Assembly: GCA_029959085.1 (NCBI GenBank)
Contig: JARWIR010000016.1
Coordinates: forward strand, 25,243,499 to 25,307,498
Origin: Nemophila menziesii
Lineage: Eukaryota; Streptophyta; Magnoliopsida; Boraginales; Hydrophyllaceae
DNA length: 64,000 nucleotides
Direction of reading: 5' to 3'
Shown here: piece by piece, positions 22,713-34,099 of the stretch
Layout of the letters: each line of letters starts with the position of its first letter
Position numbering within the stretch: position 1 is the first letter of the stretch
Program-made: the position numbers and the translations under genes
The notes under the pieces: model-generated
Database searches by the model: none
The model's input: the letters and a program-made list of their open reading frames with translations, nothing else
Told to the model about the DNA's origin: nothing

Positions 22713-24335
22713 ATGTAAATGCAATTTATTGTATAACGAGACATAATTTTGGGGTTATAGGACTTATTTGAGGGATTATTCCCTATTATTTGACGTTTTA
22801 CGGGTTTTTGTCTAGTTTAGGCTATTTTGTTCCTTTTAAATCTTTTGTCTGCGTTAAATGTGTGTTAAGCGTGCAACTCTTAGGTATATGGATGATATGA
22901 GACACCGAGATGACGATAAGAAGATAAAAAATCAAGTTTAACCCCAATTCACGTTGTAAAAAGACCAAAAAGTCACTTTGTAAGATACTTTGGTTTCATG
23001 ATAGTACTTGAAGATACTTTGGTTTCATGATAGTACTTGAAGTCATGAACACGTGAAAGGTTACGATTCACAATTTGGAGTTAAGATGAAAAAGTTATGT
23101 TAATGTTTCCACCGTGGCTCGAACCAATCCAGATTCATTGAAAATGTTTCTAGTGAAACTTTGATCACCCAAATGGTCCTATATTTCTGAAAATGTTTTC
23201 CACACTTAATATATTAGATCTTTGAATCAAAATATGGGCCTACACAATTTTGGGATTCTTTCACACACCAGGAGCTAGAAGAAGAAGAAGAAGAAGAAGA
23301 AGAAGAAGAAGAAGAAGAAGAAGAAGAAGAAGAAGAAGAAGAAGAAGAAGAAGAAGAAGAAGAAGAAGAAGAAGAAGAAGAAGAAGAAGAAGAAGAAGAA
23401 GAAGAAGAAGAAGAAGAAGAAGAAGAAGAAGAAGAAGAAGAAGAAGAAGAAAGGGTTTTCACCATTCCACCTCATTCCATCATTCCATTCCATCAAGTAT
23501 TAGTGTAAACTTTCACATTTTCTTATTCTAAACATGATTATGACTCTTTTATTTTTTGTATATCAGTATTTTAGCATGAACTAATTTTATTTTTGCTTGA
23601 GAAAAGCTTAATGTTTAGACCCTAGTTTTTGGATTATGACAGTTTATTTTGTTTCGGGATATACATTGAAATGAATTTATTTTCATTGGATATATAATTG
23701 TATTTAGTTTTCAGCCCTTACCTTGATCAAGTATTGGGTTGGTTTAGTATTTTTACTATCGCCCGAAAGAGGAGGTCAGAATACAGAACTATTGTATAGA
23801 CGTTCAGTGTGTGATAGTGAACCAAGAGGTCTTAACTAACCAAATAGTTACGAGGGTTAGTTCTATTTGTCATAAAGAATTTGTAGGGTCACTCGGGAGA
23901 GGTTTCTAGCGTCCTAGGGCATCCCCTAATCTACCCGGGAGGGAATTGTAGAATCACGACTATAGTCAAAATAACAATTCCCCCTTATATTAATAAACAT
24001 GTAAAAAAACAGAAATACTGGCGATTACTAGCGACTCTCAAGATATACTATCATCTCATTCCTCTCGTATAATTTCATTTTAGTCTCTGTCTTTAACATA
24101 ATTACTTAGTCTAATATTTGCACTTTAGTCCTTTTTCTTATTTAAGTTCAAAAAAAATATTATTTTACTTTTCATACTTGCAACTCAACCCTATTGACTT
24201 CATAAAACACAAATAATGAACCTCATAGTCCATGTGGATAACGACTAAACATACTTATCATTTTATTACTTGGGACAACTCATACACTATGAAGAGTAGC
24301 CTGCGTCCTGTGTGTTGGTTTTTATATCACACATC
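22713..24335 (+). mobile_element. LTR of the Athila-like family with expanded AAG tract
   Basis: Homologous to the solo LTR at 17199-18750: AACGAGACATAATTTT near the start, a CCGTGGCTCGAACC block (23109), the purine patch, and a terminal part ending near TTATATCACACATCA. The purine-rich patch seen in sister LTRs is replaced here by a very long AAG repeat. Boundaries are approximate because no target duplication was found; it abuts the inverted LTR fragment at 22549-22712. Confidence 0.65.
23277..23453 (+). repeat. Perfect (AAG)n microsatellite, about 59 units
   Basis: About 177 bp of uninterrupted AAG/GAA trinucleotides, at the position of the mixed purine patch of sister LTRs (compare 17815-17850). 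The long Arg-, Ser-, Phe-, Lys- or Glu-homopolymer frames here are artefacts of the repeat and not genes. Confidence 0.97.
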
Positions 24336-24349
24336 AGGGGTCCCCATGA

Positions 24350-25400
24350 CCTCAAGTGACCATCTGGTTGTTTAAAACAGGATATCCAAAGGTTAAAGCT
24401 AACTGCTAAGAATGACACAAAAGAGCAGTTTGTGTACTATCTGTCAAAGATCTATTTGAGACACAACACTGGGTATCCGACCAAGGATACATGGACGTCC
24501 AAAGAATTCAAAATGAAAACAATCAGAGAGCGACACGTGAAAAAATACGTTGGAGGATTTTTGTCTATAATCAGAGACATAACATGACTCAAAAAAGTGT
24601 CTCTTTCTCTCTACACTTTCAAATATTATTCAAACTACATTTAGGAGAGTCCCAAAGAAATATTCCTCACATATTAATTTGTTTATTTCAAGCCCAAAAC
24701 ACTTATGTATATCAACTCATTTAGTATTTTAGTGTTTGAGCTAGGTAGATTAGGGTTCAATCATAAAACCTAGGATTTTTTCTTGGTCTAGTGGAGAGGG
24801 AGTTATTCCACAAACAATACAAGATTGAGGTAGATCTATGTAGGTAAGACACTTAGTTGGAAGGATTCATGAAGTGTGAAGTGGTTGATTGGAGTAGAGA
24901 TTGTAGAATAGTCCTTGTGTTGTGATACATAAGATAAGGCTTCACGGGCTTGTGAAGTGTTGTATTTGGAGTGGAGATTATCTGCTTGATTTCTTAGTGT
25001 TTGCGCTAGTGTGGTCCTTCGAAGGATATTTTGAAGAGGATTTAAATGTTTATGGTTTCATATTTTATATACACAAGGAGTTCAGTGGAGGAGCTTTAAG
25101 TCCTAAGGGTGCCCATAACTTAGGTAGTGGATGTAGAGGAACCAAACCAATATAAATCTTGTGTTTGTTATCTTCCCTTAACTCTTTACTTGTGTGCATG
25201 CCTATAGTTTAATCTTCGCCTATATATTGCATACGTCTTTAGGTTTATTATATTGCAGGCTTAGTTCTTGTTAAATTGTCTCACTTAATTCTTGACTAGT
25301 TTCATCATTGAATAAATACACATAGAGTTTGATTGAGTGTTTGTACTTTTTTATCGTATCCCTTAGTGGTGTTCTGGCCACTACTTGAAGTCCATACAGA
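24350..25400 (+). mobile_element. Diverged Sirevirus-like copia LTR remnant
   Basis: The 3' half resembles the LTRs of the copia element at 49110 and 55516. The sequence GGTAGTGGATGTAGAGGAACC, then AACCAATATAAATC, TTGTGTTTGTTATC and CTCTTTACTT (25124-25190), follows the same order as in those LTRs. A GGAGCTTTAAGTCCTAAGG segment also matches. No coding region or primer-binding site accompanies it, so it is probably a solo or truncated LTR. Limits are approximate. Confidence 0.5.
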
Positions 25401-25427
25401 TTGGATCCTTAGGTTGAATCTGTTGGA

Positions 25428-26345
25428 CAAATGGGATTCTACCCAAGTGTTGACCATGTTTACGATGTTAGTCGGTGACTCAATTTAATGAAATGATTCA
25501 GATATTAATACGTTTATTCAAGTTGTAAAGATTAACGTAATATATTCGCTTGGTTAAAATAATTTGAAATTGAATGAGAAATTGAGTCTGTAATTTGGAG
25601 AAATTAAAAGGAAAAAAACAAAATATATGTTATTTTATTTCTTATTTTTTATAAAGCAAAGAAAGAAAGAAAGAAAGAAAGAAAAGGCCTGGTAAGGGTT
25701 GAACCTAGACCATTAGCTTTGTTGGGATTTTGGACCTTAGGTCCATACCTTTGTTGGGCCTTAGGTGGGGTATGAACCTGGACCATCATCTTTATTGGGC
25801 TTTTGGGCCTTAGTTAATACCATCTGGACCAGCACAAGTTTTTTGGTCTTTTAAGTAAACGTTGTATCTTAAATTAATACAACGTAACTCCAAAATGAAA
25901 CATCACAGCCTTTGGCAAGCCAGCTTTTCATTTTCTATAAATAGTTGGCCAACTAAACCATTTTTTTTCATTTTTCAAAGCATTAAATTATAAGAGAGAG
26001 ATAGAAAGAAGCATCATTATTAAGTTCGTTGAGATTCTTAAGAATTCGTGTGTCAGTTTCTTTTGAATAGTTTTGTCGTTGTATCCTGGAGGTTGAAGCC
26101 AACAAACGTAAGACACCTGTATGTGGCCTAAATACCTTAAAATGTTGTGTTTTATTTGTATAAACCAATCTGATGTCTCGACAAGTAAAGTTATTTAATT
26201 ATTGTTATTTAATTATTTACTTTTATTTTATTTATGCATTAGTTACTATATTGTTTTACTGGTTTATACAAATAAAACACAACAGAATCAAGTGTTCCGA
26301 TTTTGAGTTAGATTTTAATTCCATATTTACTATTCAACCCCTCCT
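25428..26345 (+). mobile_element. Possible copia-type LTR remnant
   Basis: It starts TGTTGGACAAATGGG and contains a promoter-like CTATAAATAG (25935), followed by a GAGAGAGAT leader and GGAGGTTGAAGCC, and ends near TATTCAACCCCTCC. These are usual copia LTR landmarks. An AAAG microsatellite lies at 25658-25685. No paired LTR or coding domain was found, so this is tentative. Confidence 0.35.
25658..25685 (+). repeat. (AAAG)n microsatellite
   Basis: About seven uninterrupted AAAG units within the possible copia-type LTR remnant. Confidence 0.9.
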
Positions 26346-26399
26346 CTATGACATTATATTGGGTTTTCATATGTGTTATTGGTAGATGGATCGGTGTTT

Positions 26400-29300
26400 C
26401 ATGTGTAGATCGAGGTGTTTTGTTTTGGTTCTTGAGATTTTTCGTTAATATTTAGAGCCCTCTGACAATTGATGTTTCTATGATATGCTATGATAGGGCT
26501 TTGGTGTTGTTGTTTAGTGCGTGTTTTTTTATCAATATGGTACATGCAACATGTATCATGATTGCCTCTGTTTCTTCTGGATTTAATGAATTGGTTTATA
26601 CAAATTTTGTGATGCATGGGATGATTTCCCGGTTCTACAAACTCAAAGCGGCAGTTTTGGTTTTTTGGTTTATTTTATCTTTGATTTTTTTGTCTTGGTG
26701 AGCTTAGGCCAATCTGCTTCTTGTGTGTGGATAAGTGGCCCATTCGTGATTATATCCATGCAAAGTATTTTTTTAGCTTCATCTAGTGGTTGGTCTTCAA
26801 GTGGATTATACATTATCTTTATTGCAGGTTTAATATTTCTTTATAAAGTTTATTACCGAATTTCTCAGGTCACATGGGTGCACCTTTTTTCCTTCTTTAA
26901 AGTGTATGTTTGGGTTTCAATATTAGATCTTACATTTCTAGAGGGTTAATTAGTTGGTGTCCATCCTTGTTCTACTCTCTCATTTTTTGATCTGTGTTGG
27001 TTTTGTTGCAGTGAAATGGTGCCATACATTTTGGAGAAAAAACCCACCCAACTCGTGACCCTTATTTAAATTTCACTCAACATCCCCCGTTTTGCTCATC
27101 TTGGAATACCTCCACTTAACTTTAGGTTGAATCCCATTCCTAGTTTGTCGAATCTAGTTTTGTTTATTGAGAATGAGATTGGTTCAGGGCGTGTGAGTGT
27201 TGGGATTGGTTGTTCTTGCCTAAAAAATTATTTGGTTAAGTGTTCAAACACGACTTTATTCAGATGGATGGGATAACCTGGCTTCCAAGAGATTTTTTTT
27301 ATGAAGATTGATTTACTCCATATTACATCTTCTAGTGCGACCAAATCTGTTAATCTTAGTTTGTCTCTATTATGGAAAAAGATTCCCCCAGGAATCTCAT
27401 ACATTTCCATTCGAACCTAGATCCATTAAATTATCCTTTTTCTAAGATGTCTTAGCAATTTGAGATGAATTAATTCTATAATCACGCATCGTCTCTCAAA
27501 CGTAAAAAATGTGTGCCCTCCAAGAGCCAGTGAGAATATGCAATAGAAGAGGGCACTCCTTTAACGTAGGAATATTTAGACCACCAGTTATTTCTTTATG
27601 GAAGAATTGGCTCACCTTAATTAATCTCTTCTCCCTAGTTTTATTCCTGCTTAATTTGGGTAAGGTGTTGGGAGGATGAAATTTTGAGGTATGCTAATGG
27701 TAATGGGGAATTTGTCAAAACTTGGTTGGTCTTGTAGTTGGTTGGTGTGGAGATTCTTCAAATTAGGGGTGAGTCCTTCTTGACCTTGTTGTGATCAATG
27801 AAAATTGTTATCTTTCTTTCTTGGATAAAAGTATCTATTTTGTACTTTATCAGGGCTCTAGGTTTTGATTTGAAGATTTGGGTTGTTGTTGGCCATGCTG
27901 GATCTTGTTTGGGTACTCCTGAATCTTTGTTGAAAGGTGATTGCAATTTTAGAGTTAACCACAATCTCATGGATACTATACAGGTTTCTATTGGAGAAAT
28001 TTGTTGTTGGAGTATTGTTTTTCAAAAAGGCATTGGTCTTATATGTGCCAAAAAACAGTTGGATCATGGATCATAATATTAGGATGAGTAATCCTATTAT
28101 GTTGCATCATAGGGATTGACGGAGAGGGCATGATTTGTAATGATGGTAAATATGAGGGAAAAAAGGGTTTTTGGCAGAAATTGAGAACTATTGATGTTAT
28201 CCTGCCTAGAATCTCCTAGACATCTTTGAGCAACTTTTCTTGGGAGCTTGGTGTATTGAAGAAAAGAGATTTTTTTTATAATTTTCATATATTTGTGTTG
28301 GTACAACATACACTAACTCAATCTTTCTCGTAGACGGTCCAAAAATTAATACACAATGGACCACAGGATTGTTTGTTTGACCAAGCTTGTAACTCCTAAG
28401 GCTTGGAGTTCTAACTAGAGGTCCACGGAGAAGAATGACCTACAAAATCTAGGGCCTTGTGTCCTTTTCGATGCAATTTTATGATTATGTGTCACACTAG
28501 GGGGACAGCGAGAGAGAGGACAATCTGCAAGAAGAATGATTATCCACATATGAGTATACCAATTACTGACAACTTTGTAAGGAATAATGATCATTTGATT
28601 GGTAATTATATAGAGGACGGTGATCCCTTTATTTCTTGGTATCCTATGTGCTGGACCAACTCAAAAATAATTATGTGGGATGTTATTAGATTTGTGGGTT
28701 TTGGTGTTATTTATAGTTGTCTTGTTTTGGTACCTATGGTTTTGATCAATCTAGAACATTGTAGTATCCAATTGTTCACTTTTTGCAAAGTGAGCCTTCT
28801 TTAACAAGCTTCAGTTTGACGAACAGATCCTAGCATCATCACTTTTAGAGGATCGAGGGGTAAGTCCAAGTTTTGACTTGGGAATTTGTCGGTTTCCTTT
28901 GAGACCTTTGTACCGATGACATTGATTACCCACCAATTTTTAAAATTCCTTTCTCGTTTACAACCTTATCGTTTTGAGAATTTTCCGTTAATGGGAAATT
29001 AGGCTGTGCATGAGAGTGAAGTACAACTACTAAATCATTCTAGCATTAATGTTTTTTAGACGTGTGTGGGTCCGGACCAGTTTGCGCGTATCACGACTAA
29101 TCTTACCGGAAATATGCACGTCTTTCTATCCATATTCTTAGGTAAATCAGAACTAGATTGTACATGTTTAGGGAAATGATACAAACCTTGTATTTCTCAC
29201 TTCATACTCTTTAAGTATTGAAAAGATATCATCTATGTATTGTTTGTAAGGTTCTTATATCTTTTTAGTTTGTAGGTTCTTTAATTTGTTGTTTATTACT

Positions 29301-30280
29301 TGCGTTTTTTTATTGATTTTTTATATTAAGATAGCATCCATATAATCTTTCTTTGACTTGTATGGGTTGTCTTTCCATTATTGAAATATCAATCTGGAAA
29401 AGGGAAAAAAAACTTAAATAATGTGATTTGTCCTATATTAATATCCAAATTTGTCCAAATCATCGTCTAGCTTTCCAACTTATGCATATAATCACCATAA
29501 ACCTCAAAAGGCATACGCTTTTATACATCATTGACTCTCATAATTAATCTTAATACAGCTAAATATCTAAAACTGTTACGAGCTTTTTGAACTCAAAAGT
29601 ATTATTTAAGGGTCCATTAATCCAACTGTTTCAGTTGTAAAACCGTTTGAAACCTATGCATATAATTAACACATGCATGCTAATGGCTAAGTAGTGGAGG
29701 AGTAATTCAAAATTACTAAATAATTAAATTCTGCCTACCTACCAGATTCCCATGACTGCTATGTCATAAAGTAGGCCCAATAATTAATTAATTATTATGT
29801 TTAATTATTGATTTGATTTTTGTAATTAAACCATAGTGTTTCATGCAAGTACATGAAAGCTGAATATCATTCCTTTTGAAAATGACTACTTAACTAAACT
29901 AAATACAACCCGTAAGTGGTCCTAACCACTTAGTAAATGTGTACAAGTTGAGAATTAAAATAGTCATTTAAATTTTAATAGAAATCGTTAAGGAAAAAAA
30001 ATTATAGTTAGCTAATCAATGTGATAGTTACTGAGGTAAAAAGAATAACCTTATCCCAACAATTTATTTTGATTTCAACTCTTTTTGGCGTTTTGTTAGT
30101 AAATCCTTATCCCTTGCCATATATGAAACTGTGAAAAAGTTGAGCCATTCTCTTATTATTTCCTCCATTTCGAATGAATTCAATTATTAATTGTTCAGTT
30201 CTCAGAACTCAGAAGGACTGGTCTTGGTTCAAATTACATAGCAAAATAGTCACACAAAATTGTCAGAAGAGTACATACAG
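26400..30280. other. Unassigned intergenic DNA
   Basis: T/G-rich DNA with several short open frames of 60-115 codons on both strands. None shows a recognisable domain, coding-like composition or conserved start. Parts of 27000-28900 read like decayed retroelement coding DNA, but I could not identify a family. From 29400 to 30280 the sequence is AT-rich and is probably the upstream region of the TNP gene. Confidence 0.4.
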
Positions 30281-30284
30281 GATG

Positions 30285-30317
30285 GTGGGGTGGGGTGGGG
30301 TGGGGTGGGGTGAGGGG
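30285..30317 (+). repeat. (GGGGT)n G-rich tract upstream of TNP gene
   Basis: Five to six tandem GGGGT units, with TGAGGGG after them, about 750 bp before the TNP start codon. Four or more GGGG runs separated by one base make this a potential G-quadruplex on the plus strand. Any role in expression is inference. Confidence 0.85.
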
Positions 30318-30798
30318 TGCCATGCATAAAAATACAATAAAAATCTATGTGTGTTTTGATTCTAGAGCCACACCAAGGCCAAACCATTTCCCATTCTCAG
30401 TTTCCCACTAATGTTTTAGAGTTCCTTTCCCTATGCTTTTCTTCTGACCAATCTTTGGCCTATAGACAAAAATAACTTAATTTTACCATAATCTTGCTAT
30501 ACATAAAACAAAACCACCATTAGCCTAAACCTTAACCCAAGACAAAACATTTTAAAAGTTAAAGTAACATCATTTTATATTAGTACATCATTAATTGCTG
30601 CAAACTTGTTTTTAACAACTTAATTAATTAATTTAATTTCAAATTATCACAGATCTAACTCATTCATTAAGATTCCTGTATCTGTACACCTTGTAAGAAA
30701 GAGAGAGAAAGGCTTCAGAATCATTAGAGAAGCTGCCATATAGAGAGGGAGAGTCTCAATTTCTTCGTATTTTCAGACAAATAAAACATCAACTTCAG

Positions 30799-30971
30799 GT
30801 ATTTTGGCTTCTGCTAATCTTGGTTTTCTTGTAATTTAGTTTCTTCAACAGTGGAACGTGAAAATAGGCCCACCATGCTTAAGAAATTAATGCATTATTT
30901 TACATGTTAGATTTATGATATACCCTTTACTGTTGCATTCAACACCTGCAAGAATCTGATACAAATTTCAG
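30799..30971 (+). other. Probable 5'-UTR intron of the TNP gene
   Basis: A CAG|GTATTTTGG donor at 30799 and an ACAAATTTCAG acceptor ending at 30971 enclose a T-rich 173-bp stretch. The leader upstream contains a GAGAGAAAGG patch. The coding start follows 91 bp after the acceptor. Another acceptor cannot be ruled out. Confidence 0.45.
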
Positions 30972-31062
30972 TGTTTTCTGATACCATTTTACTTAAAAAT
31001 GCCTTCTTGAAATTGAAAATACTAAGATTCTTGATTTTCATTTTTCTTAACAAAAAACCACC

Positions 31063-33954
31063 ATGGATGAAGAAACAAAATCTAAAGAGATCTCTATTCT
31101 TGATACAAAATCACTCACCATTAAAATAGCTAATGTCTCATCTTCATCATCACCATATAATTCTCCATTAATATCTCCTCCATCTTCAGCATTTGTTTCA
31201 GCTCTTCAATCACCTTACATCTCTCCTAGAGCCAACTTAGTAACAAATCCACCTCCAGAAAATCTCACTACTCATCCTTCTACACCAGTCTCGTATTGTG
31301 GTTCTCTTTCCGATGACATTCCGAGCACCTCCTACACTCCACCTCCAGAGAAATACGATTTTTCCGATGATCCCGGAAAAACCAAGGTCAAAATCGTAAC
31401 TTGTGTGCCAGTTTCGGGTCCAGATGCAGCCCCAAGGATCTCCTTCTCGTTTCCTGTTCCTCGGATTTCATTCGCAAAAGGTTCAGTTTCGCCTGCTTCG
31501 AATGCTAAGCTTCGAAGTTGTGATGTTTACATAGGATACCATGGACAAAACCCGAATTTGATAAGGTTCTGTAAATGGCTTAAATCAGAGCTTGAGCTTC
31601 AAGGTATTGCTTGCTTTGTTGCAGATAGAGCAAAGTATGTTGATAATCAAAGCCATGAAATTGCTGACCGTGTTATATGCTCTGTCACATTTGGGATTGT
31701 GGTTGTCACTAGTTATAGTCTTCTTAACCATTTGAGTTTGGAAGAAATTCGATTCTTTGCTCAGAAGAAGAATTTAATACCTCTGTTCTTCGATACTGAT
31801 AGTAACGAGATTTCAACCATTTTTAACCGACATTCTGATAATAAGGAGCTAAAAGAAGCGTTAGATGGATTAATGAAGTGCCATGAGTTCAGACTTGAAG
31901 CAAACGAAGGAAATTGGAGAAGCTGTGTATCTAAAGCAGCGGGTATTTTACGGTCAAAGCTAGGTAGGATGAGTATATCGGAGAGCGAAGGATCCGAGGA
32001 GTTTCCGTTTTCGAGAAATCGATTTTTTACCGGGAGAGAAAAGGAAATAGCTGAAATCGAGACTGCGTTTTTCGGATATGGGGATTATTTCGAGCAGGAA
32101 AATCCGGTCACCGGAGTTAAAGGAGGCACACCGGGGACTTCCGAAGGGCTCGCGGATGAGGAAAGCGAGGTTGATTCAAGGGGTACAAAAGGAAAGTACA
32201 TAAATTTGGAGGTTGGGAAGTGTAAGGAACCGAAACTAGAGGCGTGGGTCGAGCCTATTATCGGAAGAAATTCACTAAAAAGGGCGAAATATAAGAAGTC
32301 GAAAAGTGGGAAATACAAGAGTTTTGGAAGCAGTGTCGTGTGTATAAACGGTTCACCAGGGATTGGTAAAACAGAGCTCGCTTTGGAATTTGCGTGCCGG
32401 TTTTCGCAAAGATATAAGATGGTTCTTTGGGTCGGTGGTGAAGCTCGATATTTCAGGCAAAACGTATTAAACGTTTCGCACAGATTAGGGCTAGATGTGA
32501 GTGCCGATACAGAGAAGGAACGAGGGAGAATAAGGAGTTTCGATGAGCAAGAAAACGAAGCGTTCAAGCGAGTAAAACGTGAATTATTTCGCGACATGCC
32601 GTATTTATTAATCATCGATAATTTAGAAACCGAGAAGGAATGGTGGGAAGGGAAAGATTTACACGATTTGATTCCGAGAAACACGGGAGGAACTCATGTT
32701 ATAATCACCACGAGGCTCTCAAAAGTAATGAGTTTCGATCCGATGCATCTCCTAAGTTTGCCTTTATCCGACGCGATGATCTTGATAAGAGGAAGACGAA
32801 GAAAAGAGTATCCGAGTGACGAAATTGAATTTCTAAGCAAGTTTGACGAGAAATTGGATCGATCGAGTTTTGGACTATGGCTTGTCGGTTCCTTACTTTC
32901 GGAACTCGCGATTACACCATCTGTTCTTTACGAAACGATTAACCAAATGCCTTCTGAAGAAACGACAAGTAGCTCGAATCTCACAATCACCGATCAACAA
33001 TTTTGTAGCGCGAATCCTTTCTTGTTAAAAGTCCTCGCGTTTTCTGCTGAGGTTCTACACGAAACAAGCGGGACCCGAAACGTTCTCGCGATGAAAATGC
33101 TTCAAGTCGGGGCTTGGTTCGCTCCATCGCCTGTTCCGGCGACTTTATTAGCCACTGCTGCAAAATACATGCCGGCTAGCAAAAACCGATTCGGAAACTT
33201 AACCAAATGTGTAAAACAAACGTTGTTTTGTGGATCAAGTTGTTTAACGAACCAATCATGGAAAAACGAGGAAGAATCGGCTCTACTTTTGGTTAAACTA
33301 GGGTTAGCACGAAAAGCTAACGGACAACAAGGGTGTTGTATTCAATTCCACCCGATAACACAAATGTTTTTTTCGAAAACGAAAGATGGTTTAACCGCTG
33401 CTAAAGCTATGGTTCAAGGTGTAAGAAAAACGGGTAACCCGGTTACCCATTCAGACCATCTATGGGCTTCAGCTTTTCAAGTATTCGGATTCAAATCAGA
33501 ACCACCTTTAGTCCAGCTCAAGGCGATAGACATGGTTTACTTCGTAAAGAAAACAGCTCTCCCACTTGCAATAGGGGCGTTCACAAGCTATTCACGGTGT
33601 AACTCAGCTTTAGAGCTTTTAAAAGTGTGCACGAATGTACTTGAAGAAGTTGAGAAATCGTTCGTAACACAGATTCAAGACTGGTGCCATGGTTCATTTT
33701 GCTGGAAAAAGAGAGTTCAGCATTCACATCAAAGAGTAGATGAATATGTGTGGCAAGAAGTGACATTGTTAAAAGCTACATTGCTCGAAACAAGAGGGAA
33801 GCTTTTACTGAGAGGTGGGCATTATGATAGTGGTGAAGAGTTGTGTAGAACTTGTATTAGTATCAGAACTGTGATGCTTGGGCATAACCATACTCAAACA
33901 TTGGCTGCTCAAGAAACATTAGCTAAGTTAGTGAGAATGAGGAGTAAGATATAA
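31063..33954 (+). CDS. TIR-NB-ARC-TPR-like protein (TNP/XTNX class)
   Basis: An intact 963-codon frame without coding introns. A Ser/Pro-rich N-terminus (about 25-145) precedes a TIR domain (about 151-300) starting SCDVYIGYHGQNPN. SLEEIRFF holds a Glu (228) that aligns by eye with the TIR NADase glutamate. The NB-ARC follows: Walker A GSPGIGKT (430-437), Walker B YLLIIDN (514-520), sensor THVIITTR (544-551), and an FHPI (762-765) where MHD is expected. The C-terminus (about 890-960) has a TPR-like pair of helices and no leucine-rich repeats. This architecture is the conserved TNP or XTNX class of land plants (Arabidopsis At4g23440 and At5g56220 type), which is distinct from TIR-NBS-LRR receptors and implicated in TIR-based cell-death signalling. 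The CACCATGG context supports the start. The gene looks functional, and its 3' end is partly duplicated at 49011. Confidence 0.93.
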   Translation: MDEETKSKEISILDTKSLTIKIANVSSSSSPYNSPLISPPSSAFVSALQSPYISPRANLVTNPPPENLTTHPSTPVSYCGSLSDDIPSTSYTPPPEKYDFSDDPGKTKVKIVTCVPVSGPDAAPRISFSFPVPRISFAKGSVSPASNAKLRSCDVYIGYHGQNPNLIRFCKWLKSELELQGIACFVADRAKYVDNQSHEIADRVICSVTFGIVVVTSYSLLNHLSLEEIRFFAQKKNLIPLFFDTDSNEISTIFNRHSDNKELKEALDGLMKCHEFRLEANEGNWRSCVSKAAGILRSKLGRMSISESEGSEEFPFSRNRFFTGREKEIAEIETAFFGYGDYFEQENPVTGVKGGTPGTSEGLADEESEVDSRGTKGKYINLEVGKCKEPKLEAWVEPIIGRNSLKRAKYKKSKSGKYKSFGSSVVCINGSPGIGKTELALEFACRFSQRYKMVLWVGGEARYFRQNVLNVSHRLGLDVSADTEKERGRIRSFDEQENEAFKRVKRELFRDMPYLLIIDNLETEKEWWEGKDLHDLIPRNTGGTHVIITTRLSKVMSFDPMHLLSLPLSDAMILIRGRRRKEYPSDEIEFLSKFDEKLDRSSFGLWLVGSLLSELAITPSVLYETINQMPSEETTSSSNLTITDQQFCSANPFLLKVLAFSAEVLHETSGTRNVLAMKMLQVGAWFAPSPVPATLLATAAKYMPASKNRFGNLTKCVKQTLFCGSSCLTNQSWKNEEESALLLVKLGLARKANGQQGCCIQFHPITQMFFSKTKDGLTAAKAMVQGVRKTGNPVTHSDHLWASAFQVFGFKSEPPLVQLKAIDMVYFVKKTALPLAIGAFTSYSRCNSALELLKVCTNVLEEVEKSFVTQIQDWCHGSFCWKKRVQHSHQRVDEYVWQEVTLLKATLLETRGKLLLRGGHYDSGEELCRTCISIRTVMLGHNHTQTLAAQETLAKLVRMRSKI

Positions 33955-34099
33955 TCAATCTCATCTCTATTTGAGCTCAGTTTTGCTTACTTTGTAATCA
34001 TCATCCATACTAGTTAGTTTGTGAAAACACCATCACTCTTTTTTTCAATGTCTCAAACAATTGCTTTTGGGACATAGGTGTAAACGCTTTATATTGGCG

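Noticed and set aside
23214..23531. Three ORFs encoding poly-Arg, poly-Ser and poly-Phe
   Set aside because: They are the three readings of the AAG microsatellite and have no flanking gene structure.
26173..26949. Chain of hydrophobic ORFs (70-94 codons)
   Set aside because: T-rich DNA gives Phe/Ile/Leu-rich frames that mimic membrane proteins; no conserved motif, start context or splice structure supports a gene.
28457..28804. 115-codon plus-strand ORF
   Set aside because: No recognisable domain and mixed composition in a region that looks like old repeat DNA; not enough to call a gene.
32085..32684. 199-codon minus-strand ORF inside the TNP gene
   Set aside because: It is antisense to a well-supported coding region, with no recognisable domain; a shadow of codon bias on the other strand.
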